A stretch of 64,000 nucleotides of DNA from Streptomyces sp. ISL-12 (GCF_018614415.1 NZ_JAGGOO010000069.1:26902-90901), one strand, 5' to 3'. Positions 38,750 through 47,771 are shown, counted from the first letter of the stretch. Translations and numbers: made by a program. The notes: generated by a model not told the origin, from the letters alone.

Positions 38750-39715
38750 TCAGTGGGAGGCGCGTACGTCGAACCGGGCCACTGCCCGGTGCCCGCCGGA
38801 GACGGCGGTGAGTCCGACGGTGTGGGCGCCCTCGGTGGCCGTGGCGTACACCGGGAAGGCGCGGGTCAGGCGACCCCGCTCGTCGGCCGCTGTCTGGTAG
38901 CGGGTGTCCGCGTCGATCGCGACGAGCACGATCTCGCCGGGCGTGAAGCCGGTGCCGGTGACCGTCTGTTCGCCGCCCGGGGCCAGGGTGGTGTGCCGTA
39001 CGGCGGCGGCCGGTGCGTCACGTTCCGCCGTCGGTGGCGGTGTGGTGGGGGTGGTGGCCGGGGTGCCGTCCGGGGTGTCGCTCGGGGCCGGTCGCGGGGC
39101 CGCGGGAGTCTCGGCGGTGCTTCCGGTGCCCACCGTCACGGCCAGCCGGCCGAGGCCGTCGCCCGCCGCGAACTCCCGTCCGCTCCACCCGGACAGCAGT
39201 CGCGCGCCCTCCTCGGTGAGGGCCGCGTCCAGGCCGCTCCAGGTCACGCCCGAGGTACGGACGGCGGGGGCGGGACCGCCCGAGGTGAGGTCGGCCAGGG
39301 CGAGTTCGCGGACCTCGCCTCCGGTGACCGTCCGGGTCCGCAGGGTGCCGGTGCCGTCCCGCAGGTCCAGCCGCAGGCCGCCGAGGACGAGGGGGGCCGC
39401 GGCGGTGGCGCCGGTGAGCCGGGCGGTGCCCGCCAGTTCGACCCGTGCCGTACCGGCCACCGGGTCCGTGCCGCCTCCGGTGGCCGGGAACCAGGCGCGG
39501 TCCGCGGCGTCCCGTACGGCGGGTTCGGCGACGTCGAACGACACGGCCGCGTCGGGCAGTCGGGTGCCGTCCGTCGTCCAGCTCGTGTACCCGCCGGAAA
39601 TCCCGCGGGGCTCGCGGGGGAGGTTCTCCGCGTCCTGCGCCGTCGCCGGGCTCGGGCCGAGCAGCGCCAGCAGGGCCCCTCCCGCCGCGGCGGCGACGCC
39701 GGGTCTCTTGGTCAT
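38750..39715 (-). CDS. HtaA-domain (heme-binding) secreted protein
   Basis: 321 residues. Signal peptide, then an HtaA-like domain: GGYTSWTTDGTRLPDAAVSF, VAGTARVELAGTARLTG, LVLGGLRLDLRDGTGTLRT and DLTSGGPAPAVRTSGVTWSG, a pattern shared with corynebacterial heme-capture proteins. A Pro/Thr linker leads to a C-terminal Ig-like unit (QTVTGTGFTPGEIVLVAIDA). No LAxTG signal is seen. The HmuT-like gene and iron box nearby support heme uptake. Confidence 0.75.
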   Translation of the reverse strand: MTKRPGVAAAAGGALLALLGPSPATAQDAENLPREPRGISGGYTSWTTDGTRLPDAAVSFDVAEPAVRDAADRAWFPATGGGTDPVAGTARVELAGTARLTGATAAAPLVLGGLRLDLRDGTGTLRTRTVTGGEVRELALADLTSGGPAPAVRTSGVTWSGLDAALTEEGARLLSGWSGREFAAGDGLGRLAVTVGTGSTAETPAAPRPAPSDTPDGTPATTPTTPPPTAERDAPAAAVRHTTLAPGGEQTVTGTGFTPGEIVLVAIDADTRYQTAADERGRLTRAFPVYATATEGAHTVGLTAVSGGHRAVARFDVRASH

Positions 39716-39751
39716 CTTCCGGTCTCCCTCGGGGAATCGGGTGCGGCGCCG

Positions 39752-40546
39752 TCAGCCGGCGTGCCGGGTGCGGCGCCTGCGCGCCAGGAACCAGGTGCCG
39801 GTGCCGGCCGCGACCAGTGCGGCGGCGGTGCCCCCGATCGTCAGGGCGGCCGAACCGGTACTGGCCAGAGGTCCGTCGGGGGTCTCGGAACCGGAGTCCG
39901 AGCCGGAGCCGCCCGTGCCGGTGCCGCCGGTGCCGCCGGTCGTGGTGGCGCCCGGCGTGCTCGCGGTGCTGCCCGGCGTGGCCGAGGTGCCGTTCCCCGG
40001 CGTACCGCCGCCGTCCGAGCCGCTCCCGAAGGTCACCGGCACCCGTACCGTCTGCGACTGGTCGCCGCCCCGGGTGTGGTCGTTGCGGGTGATCACCGCG
40101 CAGGTGACGCCGGACTTGGCGCAGTCGGTGTTGGCGTCCTTCGCCCGCACCTTGACCTGGACGCTGAACGTGCCGTTGTGCCCGCTGCCGCCGTAGGGCT
40201 CGGCCAGTCCCTCGCCGTATGACGGCGGGTCGGAGGAGACCCAGACGGAGGCGCCGGACTCGCCCGACATGTCGACGCCGCCGACACACGGCGTGGGCGT
40301 CTTGCCGGCGCCGTTGTCCACGCAGAAGGCGACGTAGATGCCCTTCTCCGTGTTGTAGCCGGTGCCGGACACCGTCACCGTCTCGCCCGCCGGGTCCAGG
40401 CCGGTCGTCTTCGACACGGTGAGCTTCTGTCCCTCGGGACCGGTCGCCGAGGCACCGGCGGCCGACGCGGGTGCCGTCGAGAGCGTCAGCGCCATCGCGG
40501 CGATTCCCACAACTCGACTGCAACGCACAGCACTTGGGCTGTTCAC
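39752..40546 (-). CDS. LAxTG-anchored single-module surface protein, first gene of the iron-regulated unit
   Basis: 264 residues. Signal peptide (VVGIAAMALTLSTAPASAAG), then the shared module: GLDPAGETVTVSGTGYNTEK, GIYVAFCVDN, PTPCVGGVDMSGESGAS, CAVITRNDHTRGGDQS, VPVTF. Next a Gly/Thr-rich spanner, LASTG, a hydrophobic helix and the tail RRRRTRHAG. Its start is 25 bp from the iron box, so iron should repress it. Likely a wall-attached heme or iron-capture component (inference). Confidence 0.78.
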   Translation of the reverse strand: MNSPSAVRCSRVVGIAAMALTLSTAPASAAGASATGPEGQKLTVSKTTGLDPAGETVTVSGTGYNTEKGIYVAFCVDNGAGKTPTPCVGGVDMSGESGASVWVSSDPPSYGEGLAEPYGGSGHNGTFSVQVKVRAKDANTDCAKSGVTCAVITRNDHTRGGDQSQTVRVPVTFGSGSDGGGTPGNGTSATPGSTASTPGATTTGGTGGTGTGGSGSDSGSETPDGPLASTGSAALTIGGTAAALVAAGTGTWFLARRRRTRHAG

Positions 40547-40570
40547 AGCATCACCCCCACCAATGATGAA

Positions 40571-40589
40571 TAAGGTAAACCTAACCTAA
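40571..40589. promoter_or_regulatory. Iron box (DmdR/IdeR-type) in the divergent promoter region
   Basis: TAAGGTAAACCTAACCTAA is, on the other strand, TTAGGTTAGGTTTACCTTA, which matches the 19-bp actinobacterial iron-box consensus with few changes. It lies between the divergent starts at 40546 and 40635 and could control both the surface-protein operon and the HmuT-like gene. Confidence 0.85.
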
Positions 40590-40634
40590 GCTAAGTCTCA
40601 ACTGTGTGGCTCCGGAGAACCGAAAGGGCGAGCG

Positions 40635-41684
40635 ATGCGCATGTCCGGAAGAGACCGTTCGTCGTCATGGCGCCGGGGACTGGCCCCCGTCGTCCTCGTC
40701 CTCGCGCTCGCGGTGACCGGCTGCGGAGGTGCGTCGCAGGTGTCCTCCGGGGCGAAGGCACCCGCGTCGGCGGGCGAGCGGGCCGCCGCGGCCGAGCGTC
40801 GGCTGGCGGAGAACACCCTGACGCCGCTGGAGGGCCCGGCCCCCACCCCGGAACTGCCGGTCACCGTGGAGTCGTCCGACGGCCGGAAGGTCACCGTCAC
40901 CGACGCCTCCCGCGTCCTGCCGCTCAACGGCGGCGTCGCCGAGACCGTGTTCACGCTGGGGCTCGGCGACCGTGTCGTGGGCCGCGACATCACCGCCACC
41001 TTCGCCGAGGCGAAGAAGCTCCCGCTGGTCACCAAGGCGCACGACGTCAGCGCCGAGAGCGTGCTGTCGCTGCGGCCGAGCGTGGTGCTGGCCGACACCG
41101 ACACCGGACCGAAGGAGGCGATCGACCAGATCCGCGACGCCGGAGTCCCGGTCGTCGTCCTCGACCCCGTGACCGACCTGGACGGCGTCGCCACCCGCAC
41201 CACCCGGGTCGCCGAGGCGCTCGGCGTCCCCGCGGCCGGCGAAGCCCTCAACGCCCGTACCGACAGGGAACTGGCGGCGGCCCGCGCCGCCGTCCCCGAC
41301 GGCAGCCGCCCCAAGGTGGCCTTCCTGTACATGCGCGGCAGCGCGGCCGTCTACCTGATGGGCGGCAAGGGGTCGGGCGCCGACTCCCTGATCGAGGCGG
41401 CGGGCGCGGTCGACGCGGGCGTGGAGACCGGCCTCGACAAGCCCTTCACGCCGCTCACCAGCGAGGCCCTCGTCGCGGCCCGGCCCGACGTCATCCTGAT
41501 GATGGACAAGGGCCTGGAGTCGGTGGGTGGGCTGGACGGCCTGGCCGCTGTCCCGGGCATCGCCCAGACCCCGGCGGGCGCGGACCGCCGGGTCGTCACA
41601 CTGGAGGACGGCGTGCTGCTCGGCTTCGGGCCGCGCACCCCGCTGGTGATCGACATTCTCGTGGACCGTGTCCACGCCGGGTGA
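40635..41684 (+). CDS. HmuT-like heme/iron ABC-transporter substrate-binding lipoprotein
   Basis: 349 residues. Lipobox LALAVTGCGG (Cys ~residue 31). The periplasmic-binding fold of the BtuF/HmuT type is present: VTVTDASRVLPLNGGVAETV, LGLGDRVVGRDITATF, LSLRPSVVLADTDTGPKE, ARPDVILMMDKGLESVGG and a GFGPRTPLVIDILV end. It delivers heme or chelated iron to a membrane permease. Permease and ATPase genes (HmuU/V) normally follow, but here the next gene is an unrelated aminopeptidase. Divergent from the iron box. Confidence 0.85.
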   Translation: MRMSGRDRSSSWRRGLAPVVLVLALAVTGCGGASQVSSGAKAPASAGERAAAAERRLAENTLTPLEGPAPTPELPVTVESSDGRKVTVTDASRVLPLNGGVAETVFTLGLGDRVVGRDITATFAEAKKLPLVTKAHDVSAESVLSLRPSVVLADTDTGPKEAIDQIRDAGVPVVVLDPVTDLDGVATRTTRVAEALGVPAAGEALNARTDRELAAARAAVPDGSRPKVAFLYMRGSAAVYLMGGKGSGADSLIEAAGAVDAGVETGLDKPFTPLTSEALVAARPDVILMMDKGLESVGGLDGLAAVPGIAQTPAGADRRVVTLEDGVLLGFGPRTPLVIDILVDRVHAG

Positions 41685-41698
41685 CCGGATGTCCGGTC
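41683..41698 (+). terminator. Short hairpin after the HmuT-like gene
   Basis: GACCGGA and TCCGGTC around TG form a 16-bp palindrome overlapping the stop codon. A weak terminator at best. Confidence 0.35.
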
Positions 41699-41739
41699 TC
41701 GCTGGTCGGTTCGTCCCGTGGCGCGTAACGTGACGGAGC

Positions 41740-42573
41740 ATGAAGATCCTGATCAGCGCCGACATGGAGGGCGCCACCGGGGTGACCTGGCCCGCCGACG
41801 TGCTGCCGGGCACGCCGCAGTGGGAGCGGTGCCGGTCGATGTTCACCTCGGACGTCGACGCCGCCGTGCGGGGGTTCCTGGACGGCGGCGCCGACGAGGT
41901 CCTCGTCAACGAGGCCCACTGGACCATGCGCAACCTGCTCCTGGAGGAGCTGGACGAGCGGGCGCAGATGCTCACCGGCCGGCACAAGGCGCTGTCCATG
42001 GTGGAGGGCGTGCAGCACGGCGACGTGGACGGCATCGCCTTCGTCGGCTACCACGCGGGCGCGGGCATGGAGGGCGTCCTCGCCCACACCTACCTCGCCA
42101 ACCAGATCACCGGCGTCTGGCTGAACGACGTACGGGCCAGCGAGGGCCTGCTCAACGCGCATGTCGTCGCCGAGTACGGCGTCCCGGTGGTGCTGGTCAC
42201 CGGGGACGACGTGGCCTGCGAGGATGCCCTCGGCTACGCGCCCGAGGCGCTGAAGGTCGCCGTCAAGGACCATGTCTCGCGGTACGCGGCGGTGTGCCGG
42301 ACACCCGCCCGGACCGCCGCCGACATCCGGGCGGCGGCCAAGGAGGCGGCGGCGCTCGCGGTGCGCCACGAGCCGGTGTCCGGGGGCCCGTTCACCGTCG
42401 CCGTCGAGTTCGACGCCGAGCACCTGGCGGCGGCCTCGACCGTCGTGCCGGGCGTCGAGCAGACCGGCGAGCGGAAGGTGGCGTACACCACCGGCACCAT
42501 GTACGAGGGCATCAGGACCTTCAAGGCGGTCACCACCATCGCCTCGGCCGCCGTGGAGGAGACCTATGGCTGA
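41740..42573 (+). CDS. M55-family D-aminopeptidase (DppA-like)
   Basis: 277 residues. MKILISADMEGATGVT carries the metal-binding S-x-D-x-E-G motif. VLVNEAHWTMRNLL, AFVGYHAGAGMEGVLAHTY and VVLVTGDDVACEDA are further family blocks. These zinc enzymes release D-amino acids from short peptides and form toroidal oligomers. First gene of an operon of four peptidases. It overlaps the next gene by eight bases. Confidence 0.88.
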   Translation: MKILISADMEGATGVTWPADVLPGTPQWERCRSMFTSDVDAAVRGFLDGGADEVLVNEAHWTMRNLLLEELDERAQMLTGRHKALSMVEGVQHGDVDGIAFVGYHAGAGMEGVLAHTYLANQITGVWLNDVRASEGLLNAHVVAEYGVPVVLVTGDDVACEDALGYAPEALKVAVKDHVSRYAAVCRTPARTAADIRAAAKEAAALAVRHEPVSGGPFTVAVEFDAEHLAAASTVVPGVEQTGERKVAYTTGTMYEGIRTFKAVTTIASAAVEETYG

Positions 42574-43870
42574 CGAACAGGGCCTCGACGAGGTCGTCCG
42601 CTTCACCTCCGACCTGATCCGGATCGACACCACCAACCGGGGCGGCGGCGACTGCCGGGAGCGCCCCGCCGCCGAGTACGCCGCCGCCCGGCTCGCCGAG
42701 GCGGGCCTCGCCCCCGTCCTGCTGGAGCGCACCGAGGGCCGTACCAACGTCGTGGCCCGCGTCGAGGGCGGCGACCCGTCGGCGGACGCGCTGCTGCTCC
42801 ACGGTCACCTGGACGTGGTCCCGGCCGAGGCCGCCGACTGGAGCGTGCACCCGTTCTCCGGGGAGGTCCGCGACGGCGTCGTCTGGGGGCGCGGCGCGGT
42901 CGACATGAAGAACATGGACGCGATGATCCTGGCGGTCGTGCGGGGCTGGGCCCGGCAGGGCGTACGGCCCCGGCGGGACGTGGTGATCGCGTTCACCGCC
43001 GACGAGGAGGCCAGCGCCGTCGACGGCTCCGGGTTCCTCGCCGACCAACACCCCGAGCTGTTCGAGGGCTGCACCGAGGGCGTCAGCGAGTCGGGGGCGT
43101 TCACCTTCCACGACGGCGCCGGCCGGCAGATCTACCCGATCGCGGCCGGCGAGCGCGGCACCGGCTGGCTGAGGCTGACCGCCCGCGGCCGGGCCGGACA
43201 CGGCTCCAAGGTCAACCGGGAGAACGCGGTCACCCGGCTCGCGGCGGCCGTCACCCGCATCGGCGAGCACGAGTGGCCGCCGCGGCTCACCCCCACGGTC
43301 CGCGCCGCGCTCACCGAACTCGCCGCGCTGTACGGCATCGAGAGCGACCTGACCGAGGTGGACGCCCTGCTGGACAAGCTCGGGCCCGCCGCCGAGCTCG
43401 TCGAGGCAACCGTCCGCAACAGCGCCAACCCCACCCTGCTGGACGCCGGTTACAAGCTCAACGTCATCCCGGGCGAGGCGACCGCCTACGTCGACGGACG
43501 TTGTCTGCCGGGCGGTGAGGACGAGTTCAGGGCCACCCTGGACCGGCTCACCGGGCCGGACGTGGACTGGGAGTTCGCCCACCGCGAGGTCGCCCTCCAG
43601 TCACCGGTCGACTCACCGACGTACGCCCGGATGCGCGCCGCCGTCCAGGAGTTCGCGCCCGAGGGGCACGTGGTGCCGTACTGCATGTCGGGCGGCACGG
43701 ACGCCAAGCAGTTCTCGCGGCTGGGCATCACCGGCTACGGCTTCACCCCGCTGCGGCTGCCCGAGGGCTACGACTACCAGGCCCTCTTCCACGGCGTGGA
43801 CGAACGGGTCCCCGTGGACGCCCTGCACTTCGGGGTACGGGTACTCGACCGGTTCCTGCGGACGGCCTGA
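42566..43870 (+). CDS. M20-family metallopeptidase
   Basis: 434 residues from ATG 42566. Di-zinc peptidase motifs: LLLHGHLDVVPAEAADWSVH, VVWGRGAVDMKNMDAMIL (the GRGA-x-D-x-K block), VIAFTADEEASAVDGSGFL and the dimerisation domain around RAGHGSKVNRENAVTRL. A final metal His is in YQALFHGVDERV. It probably acts on dipeptides or acylated amino acids together with its operon partners. Confidence 0.88.
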   Translation: MADEQGLDEVVRFTSDLIRIDTTNRGGGDCRERPAAEYAAARLAEAGLAPVLLERTEGRTNVVARVEGGDPSADALLLHGHLDVVPAEAADWSVHPFSGEVRDGVVWGRGAVDMKNMDAMILAVVRGWARQGVRPRRDVVIAFTADEEASAVDGSGFLADQHPELFEGCTEGVSESGAFTFHDGAGRQIYPIAAGERGTGWLRLTARGRAGHGSKVNRENAVTRLAAAVTRIGEHEWPPRLTPTVRAALTELAALYGIESDLTEVDALLDKLGPAAELVEATVRNSANPTLLDAGYKLNVIPGEATAYVDGRCLPGGEDEFRATLDRLTGPDVDWEFAHREVALQSPVDSPTYARMRAAVQEFAPEGHVVPYCMSGGTDAKQFSRLGITGYGFTPLRLPEGYDYQALFHGVDERVPVDALHFGVRVLDRFLRTA

Positions 43871-43887
43871 ACGAGATGGGGGAGACA

Positions 43888-45840
43888 GTGCGGACCCTGG
43901 CGTACGGATCGTGGCCCTCGCCCATCGACGCGGCGCTCGCCGCCGCGCACGGCGGGCGCCCCGACGACGTGGGCTTCGTCGGCGAGGAGGTGTGGTGGAC
44001 CGAGCCCCGGCCCGCGGAGGGCGGGCGGCGGAGCCTGGTGCGGCGGCGCGCGGACGGTGGCGAGGAGGACCTGCTGCCCGCCCCGTGGAACGTGCGCAGC
44101 CGTGTCATCGAGTACGGCGGCCGGCCCTGGGCGGCGGCGCCGGACGGGGACGGCCCGCTGGTCGTCTTCGTGGACTTCGCCGACCAGCGGCTGTACCGGT
44201 GGCGGCCGGGCGACGAGCCCCGCCCGCTCACCCCCGTCTCGGCGGTCGGCGGCGGCCTGCGCTGGGCGGAGCCGCAGCCCCTGCCGGAGCGGGGCGAGGT
44301 GTGGTGCGTCCTCGAGGAGTTCACCGGCGAGGGACCCGGCGACGTGCGCCGCGTCCTGGCCGCCGTACCGCTGGACGGCTCGGCCGCCGAGGACCGCGCC
44401 GCGGTGCGCGAACTGAGCGACGGACGGCACCGGTTCGTCACCGGCCCCCGCCTCTCCCCGGACGGGCGGCGCGCTGCCTGGCTCGCCTGGGACCACCCCC
44501 GGATGCCCTGGGACGGCACCGAACTGCTGGTCGCCGAGGTCGCCGCCGACGGCACCTTCGGACCGGCCCGGACCGTCGCGGGCGGCCCCGACGAGTCGAT
44601 CGCGCAGGCCGACTGGGACCGCGACGGCGCCCTGCTGTACGCCTCCGACCGCACCGGCTGGTGGAACCTGTACCGCGACGGCCGGCCGCTGTGCCCCCGC
44701 GAGGAGGAGTTCGGCGGGCCGCTGTGGCAGCTGGGCCTGCGCTGGTTCGCCCCGCTGGACAGCGGCCTGATCGCCGTCGTGCACGGCCGGGGCGCCACCG
44801 CCCTCGGCGTCCTGGACCCCGAGACCGGCGAGGTCGTCGACGCGGCCGGCCCCTGGACCGAGTTCGCCGCCGGGATCGCCGCGTACGGCGAGCGGGTCGC
44901 GGCCGTCGGCGCCAGCCCGCGCAGCGGCCCCGAGGTGGTCGAACTGGACGTCCGTACCGGCCGGGCCCGGGTGATCGGCGCCGCGCACGACGACGTCGTG
45001 GACCCCGCCCACTACCCCGAGCCGCAGATCCGCACCTTCACCGGACCCGACGGCCGCGAGGTGCACGCGCACGTCTACCCGCCCCACCATCCCGACTGCG
45101 TCGCGCCCGCCGACGAACTGCCCCCGTACGTCGTGCGGGCGCACGGCGGGCCCACCAGCCGCTCCGCGCTCGTCCTCGACCTGGAGATCGCCTACTTCAC
45201 CTCCCGGGGCATCGGCGTCGCCGAGGTCGACTACGGCGGCTCCACCGGACACGGCCGGGAGTACCGCGAGCGGCTGCGCGGGCAGTGGGGCGTGGTCGAC
45301 GTCGAGGACTGCGCGGCCGTCGCCCTGGCCCTCGCCGAGGAGGGCACCGCCGACCGGGACCGGCTCGCCGTGCGCGGCGGCAGCGCGGGCGGCTGGACCA
45401 GCGCCGCCTCCCTCGCCACCACCGACGTCTACGCCTGTGGCACCATCCTCTACCCCGTCCTCGACCTGACCGGCTGGGGCGCCGGGGAGACCCACGACTT
45501 CGAGTCCCGGTACCTGGAGTCCCTGGTCGGCCCGTACGACGAGGTGCCCGCCCGGTACGCCGAGCGCTCGCCCGCCGAGCACGCCGACCGGATCACCGCG
45601 CCGTTCCTGCTGCTCCAGGGCCTGGACGACGTGATCTGCCCGCCCGTGCAGTGCGAACGGTTCCTGGCCAGGATGGCGGGGCGCCGGGTGCCGCACGCCT
45701 ACCTCACCTTCGAGGGCGAGGGGCACGGCTTCCGGCGGGCGGAGACCCTGGTGCGCGCCCTGGAGGCGGAACTGTCCCTGTACGCGCAGGTGTTCGGGCT
45801 CAACCCGCCCGGCGTCCCCACCCTGGAGCTGACCGAGTGA
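43888..45840 (+). CDS. S9-family prolyl-oligopeptidase-type peptidase
   Basis: About 650 residues. An N-terminal beta-propeller is followed by the alpha/beta-hydrolase domain with the nucleophile motif RGGSAGGWTSAA, catalytic Asp in GLDDVICPP and catalytic His in EGEGHGFRRAE. GTG 43888 is preferred because GGGGGAG precedes it; ATG 43876 would add four residues. It cleaves short peptides. Overlaps the next gene by GTGA. Confidence 0.87.
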   Translation: MRTLAYGSWPSPIDAALAAAHGGRPDDVGFVGEEVWWTEPRPAEGGRRSLVRRRADGGEEDLLPAPWNVRSRVIEYGGRPWAAAPDGDGPLVVFVDFADQRLYRWRPGDEPRPLTPVSAVGGGLRWAEPQPLPERGEVWCVLEEFTGEGPGDVRRVLAAVPLDGSAAEDRAAVRELSDGRHRFVTGPRLSPDGRRAAWLAWDHPRMPWDGTELLVAEVAADGTFGPARTVAGGPDESIAQADWDRDGALLYASDRTGWWNLYRDGRPLCPREEEFGGPLWQLGLRWFAPLDSGLIAVVHGRGATALGVLDPETGEVVDAAGPWTEFAAGIAAYGERVAAVGASPRSGPEVVELDVRTGRARVIGAAHDDVVDPAHYPEPQIRTFTGPDGREVHAHVYPPHHPDCVAPADELPPYVVRAHGGPTSRSALVLDLEIAYFTSRGIGVAEVDYGGSTGHGREYRERLRGQWGVVDVEDCAAVALALAEEGTADRDRLAVRGGSAGGWTSAASLATTDVYACGTILYPVLDLTGWGAGETHDFESRYLESLVGPYDEVPARYAERSPAEHADRITAPFLLLQGLDDVICPPVQCERFLARMAGRRVPHAYLTFEGEGHGFRRAETLVRALEAELSLYAQVFGLNPPGVPTLELTE

Positions 45841-46760
45841 ACGGCCTGACGCGGCCCGCGCGGCTGGGCCCCGGCGCCCGGGTGGCCGTCGTCGCGCCCA
45901 GCGGACCGGTCCCCGAGGAACGCCTCCAGGCCGGCCTCGACGTACTGCGCGGCTGGGACCTCGACCCGGTCGTCGCCCCGCACGTCCTGGACCGGCACGG
46001 CACCCTCGACCACCTGGCCGGCGACGACGCCGACCGGGCCGCCGACCTCCAGGCCGCCTGGTGCGACCCGGCCGTCGACGCGGTGCTGTGCGCCCGCGGC
46101 GGCTACGGTGCCCAGCGCCTCGTCGACCTGCTCGACTGGGACGCGATGCGCGCCGCGGGCCCGAAGGTCTTCGTCGGCTTCAGCGACATCACCGCGCTGC
46201 ACGAGGCGTTCGCCGTCCGGCTCGGCCTGGTCACGCTGCACGGTCCGATGGCGGCGGGCGTCGACTTCCTGAAGAACGCGCGGGCCCAGGAGCACCTGAG
46301 GGCCACGCTGTTCGCCCCGGAGACGGTCCGGCAGATCGTCTCCGACGGTACGCCGCTGGTCCCCGGCCGGGCCCAAGGCGTCACCCTCGGCGGCTGTCTG
46401 TCCCTGCTCGCCGCCGAACTCGGCACCCCGGGCGCCCGGCCCGGCGCGCGCGGCGGACTGCTGTGCCTGGAGGACGTGGCGGAGGAGCCGTACCGCCTCG
46501 ACCGCTGCCTCACCCAACTCCTGCGGGCCGGCTGGCTGGAGGGGGTACAGGGTGTCCTGCTCGGCTCCTGGGTGGGGTGCGGGCCGGCCGACCAGCTCCG
46601 AGCGCTGTTCCTGGACCGGCTCGGCGGCCTCGGCGTGCCCGTGGCCGAGGACTTCGGGTTCGGGCACTGCGTAGCGGCGCTGACCGTGCCGTTCGGGGTG
46701 ACGGCCGAGCTGGACGCGGACGCGGGCACCCTCACCCTGGACCAACCGGCGCTGCGCTGA
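45837..46760 (+). CDS. LD-carboxypeptidase (S66 family)
   Basis: 307 residues. RVAVVAPSGPVPEERLQAGL at the N-terminus and VLCARGGYGAQRLVDLLDWD are S66 hallmarks, with the nucleophile Ser expected in GFSDITALHEAF. LLCLEDVAEEPYRLDRCL and the C-terminal FGFGHCVAALTVPFG, containing the His, complete the pattern. Such enzymes trim the D-Ala-linked end of murein tetrapeptides. With the M55, M20 and S9 genes it suggests a cell-wall peptide recycling operon. Confidence 0.88.
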   Translation: MNGLTRPARLGPGARVAVVAPSGPVPEERLQAGLDVLRGWDLDPVVAPHVLDRHGTLDHLAGDDADRAADLQAAWCDPAVDAVLCARGGYGAQRLVDLLDWDAMRAAGPKVFVGFSDITALHEAFAVRLGLVTLHGPMAAGVDFLKNARAQEHLRATLFAPETVRQIVSDGTPLVPGRAQGVTLGGCLSLLAAELGTPGARPGARGGLLCLEDVAEEPYRLDRCLTQLLRAGWLEGVQGVLLGSWVGCGPADQLRALFLDRLGGLGVPVAEDFGFGHCVAALTVPFGVTAELDADAGTLTLDQPALR

Positions 46761-46781
46761 GGCCCCGCGTACGCTGACGGG

Positions 46782-47411
46782 ATGCCGCACGACACGCCGT
46801 CCCGCTACCTCGCCGAGGGCCCCCGGGTGGGCATACGCCACTTCACCCTCGACGACGAGGCCGAGTTCACCGCCCGGACCCGGGAGAGCAAGGACCTGCA
46901 CCACCCCTGGCTCTTCCCGCCGGACACCGCGGAGGCGTACGCCCGGTACGCGGGCCGGCTGATCGGGGACCCGGCCAAGGCCGGGTTCCTGGTCTGCGAG
47001 AAGGACGGGACGAAGGACGGGACGAAGGACGGGACGAAGGACGGGACGAAGGACGGGACGAAGGACGGGGCGGCCGGCGGGGCGATCGCCGGGGCGATCG
47101 CCGGGTTCGTCAACATCAACAACATCGTGGAGGGCGGGTTCCTCAGCGGGGCGCTCGGCTACGGCGCCTTCGCCCACGCCGCCGGGCGCGGCCTGATGCG
47201 CGAGGGACTCGGCCTCGTCGTGCGGTACGCCTTCGGGCCGATGCGGCTGCACCGGCTGGAGATCAACGTGCGGCCGGGCAACGCCGCCTCCATCGCCCTG
47301 GCCCGCGCCTGCGGCTTCCGTCTGGAGGGCTTCTCGCCGAAGATGCTGTACGTCGACGGGGCCTGGCGCGATCACCAGCGGTGGGCGATCACGGCCGGCC
47401 CCGGGATCTGA
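46782..47411 (+). CDS. GNAT N-acetyltransferase (RimJ/RimL-like) with a 12-bp tandem-repeat insertion
   Basis: 209 residues. GNAT features: VGIRHFTLDDEAEFTART at the start, GAIAGAIAGFVNINNIVEGG and LGYGAFAHAAGRGLMREGL (acetyl-CoA loop), RLHRLEINVRPGNAASIALA and CGFRLEGFSPKMLYVDGAW. Between strands a (KDGT)n stretch encoded by AAGGACGGGACG repeats is inserted. The usual product modifies protein N-termini or small amines; the target is unknown. Confidence 0.85.
   Translation: MPHDTPSRYLAEGPRVGIRHFTLDDEAEFTARTRESKDLHHPWLFPPDTAEAYARYAGRLIGDPAKAGFLVCEKDGTKDGTKDGTKDGTKDGTKDGAAGGAIAGAIAGFVNINNIVEGGFLSGALGYGAFAHAAGRGLMREGLGLVVRYAFGPMRLHRLEINVRPGNAASIALARACGFRLEGFSPKMLYVDGAWRDHQRWAITAGPGI
47001..47070 (+). 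repeat. 12-bp tandem repeat inside the GNAT gene
   Basis: AAGGACGGGACG occurs five times in perfect tandem, plus a partial sixth. Each unit adds Lys-Asp-Gly-Thr, so copy-number change keeps the frame. Confidence 0.9.
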
Positions 47412-47423
47412 CGCGGGCCGCCG

Positions 47424-47771
47424 TCACGCCTTCCGGTCGGCGTACTCGTACACCGAACCGTCCGGATGACGGGCGATCAGATTGCGGCCCGCGGGCGTCG
47501 GGAGGGGACCGGCGACGACCTCGCCGCCGAGGCCGGTCACGACCCGGGCCGTCTCCTCCACGTCGGTCACGGCGATCGTCGCGGCCACCTTGCGCAACAC
47601 TTCCAGCTGGGACTCCGGCCCGCTCATCAACAAGAAACAGCCGACCGCCGCCACGTGGACGCCGCCGCGTTCGAACCGCATGGCCCGGCCGCCGGCGAGA
47701 CCCTCGTAGAAGGGGATCACCTTGTCCAGGTCGTCGACGTAGACGCGCAGTGTGGTTCCCAGAATGTCCAT
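47424..47771 (-). CDS. VOC/glyoxalase-like protein
   Basis: 115 residues. TLRVYVDDLDKVIPFYEGLA, FLLMSGPESQLEVL, IAVTDVEETARVV and RNLIARHPDGSVYEYADRK fit a single vicinal-oxygen-chelate half-domain pair. Ligand or reaction unknown. Confidence 0.8.
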   Translation of the reverse strand: MDILGTTLRVYVDDLDKVIPFYEGLAGGRAMRFERGGVHVAAVGCFLLMSGPESQLEVLRKVAATIAVTDVEETARVVTGLGGEVVAGPLPTPAGRNLIARHPDGSVYEYADRKA

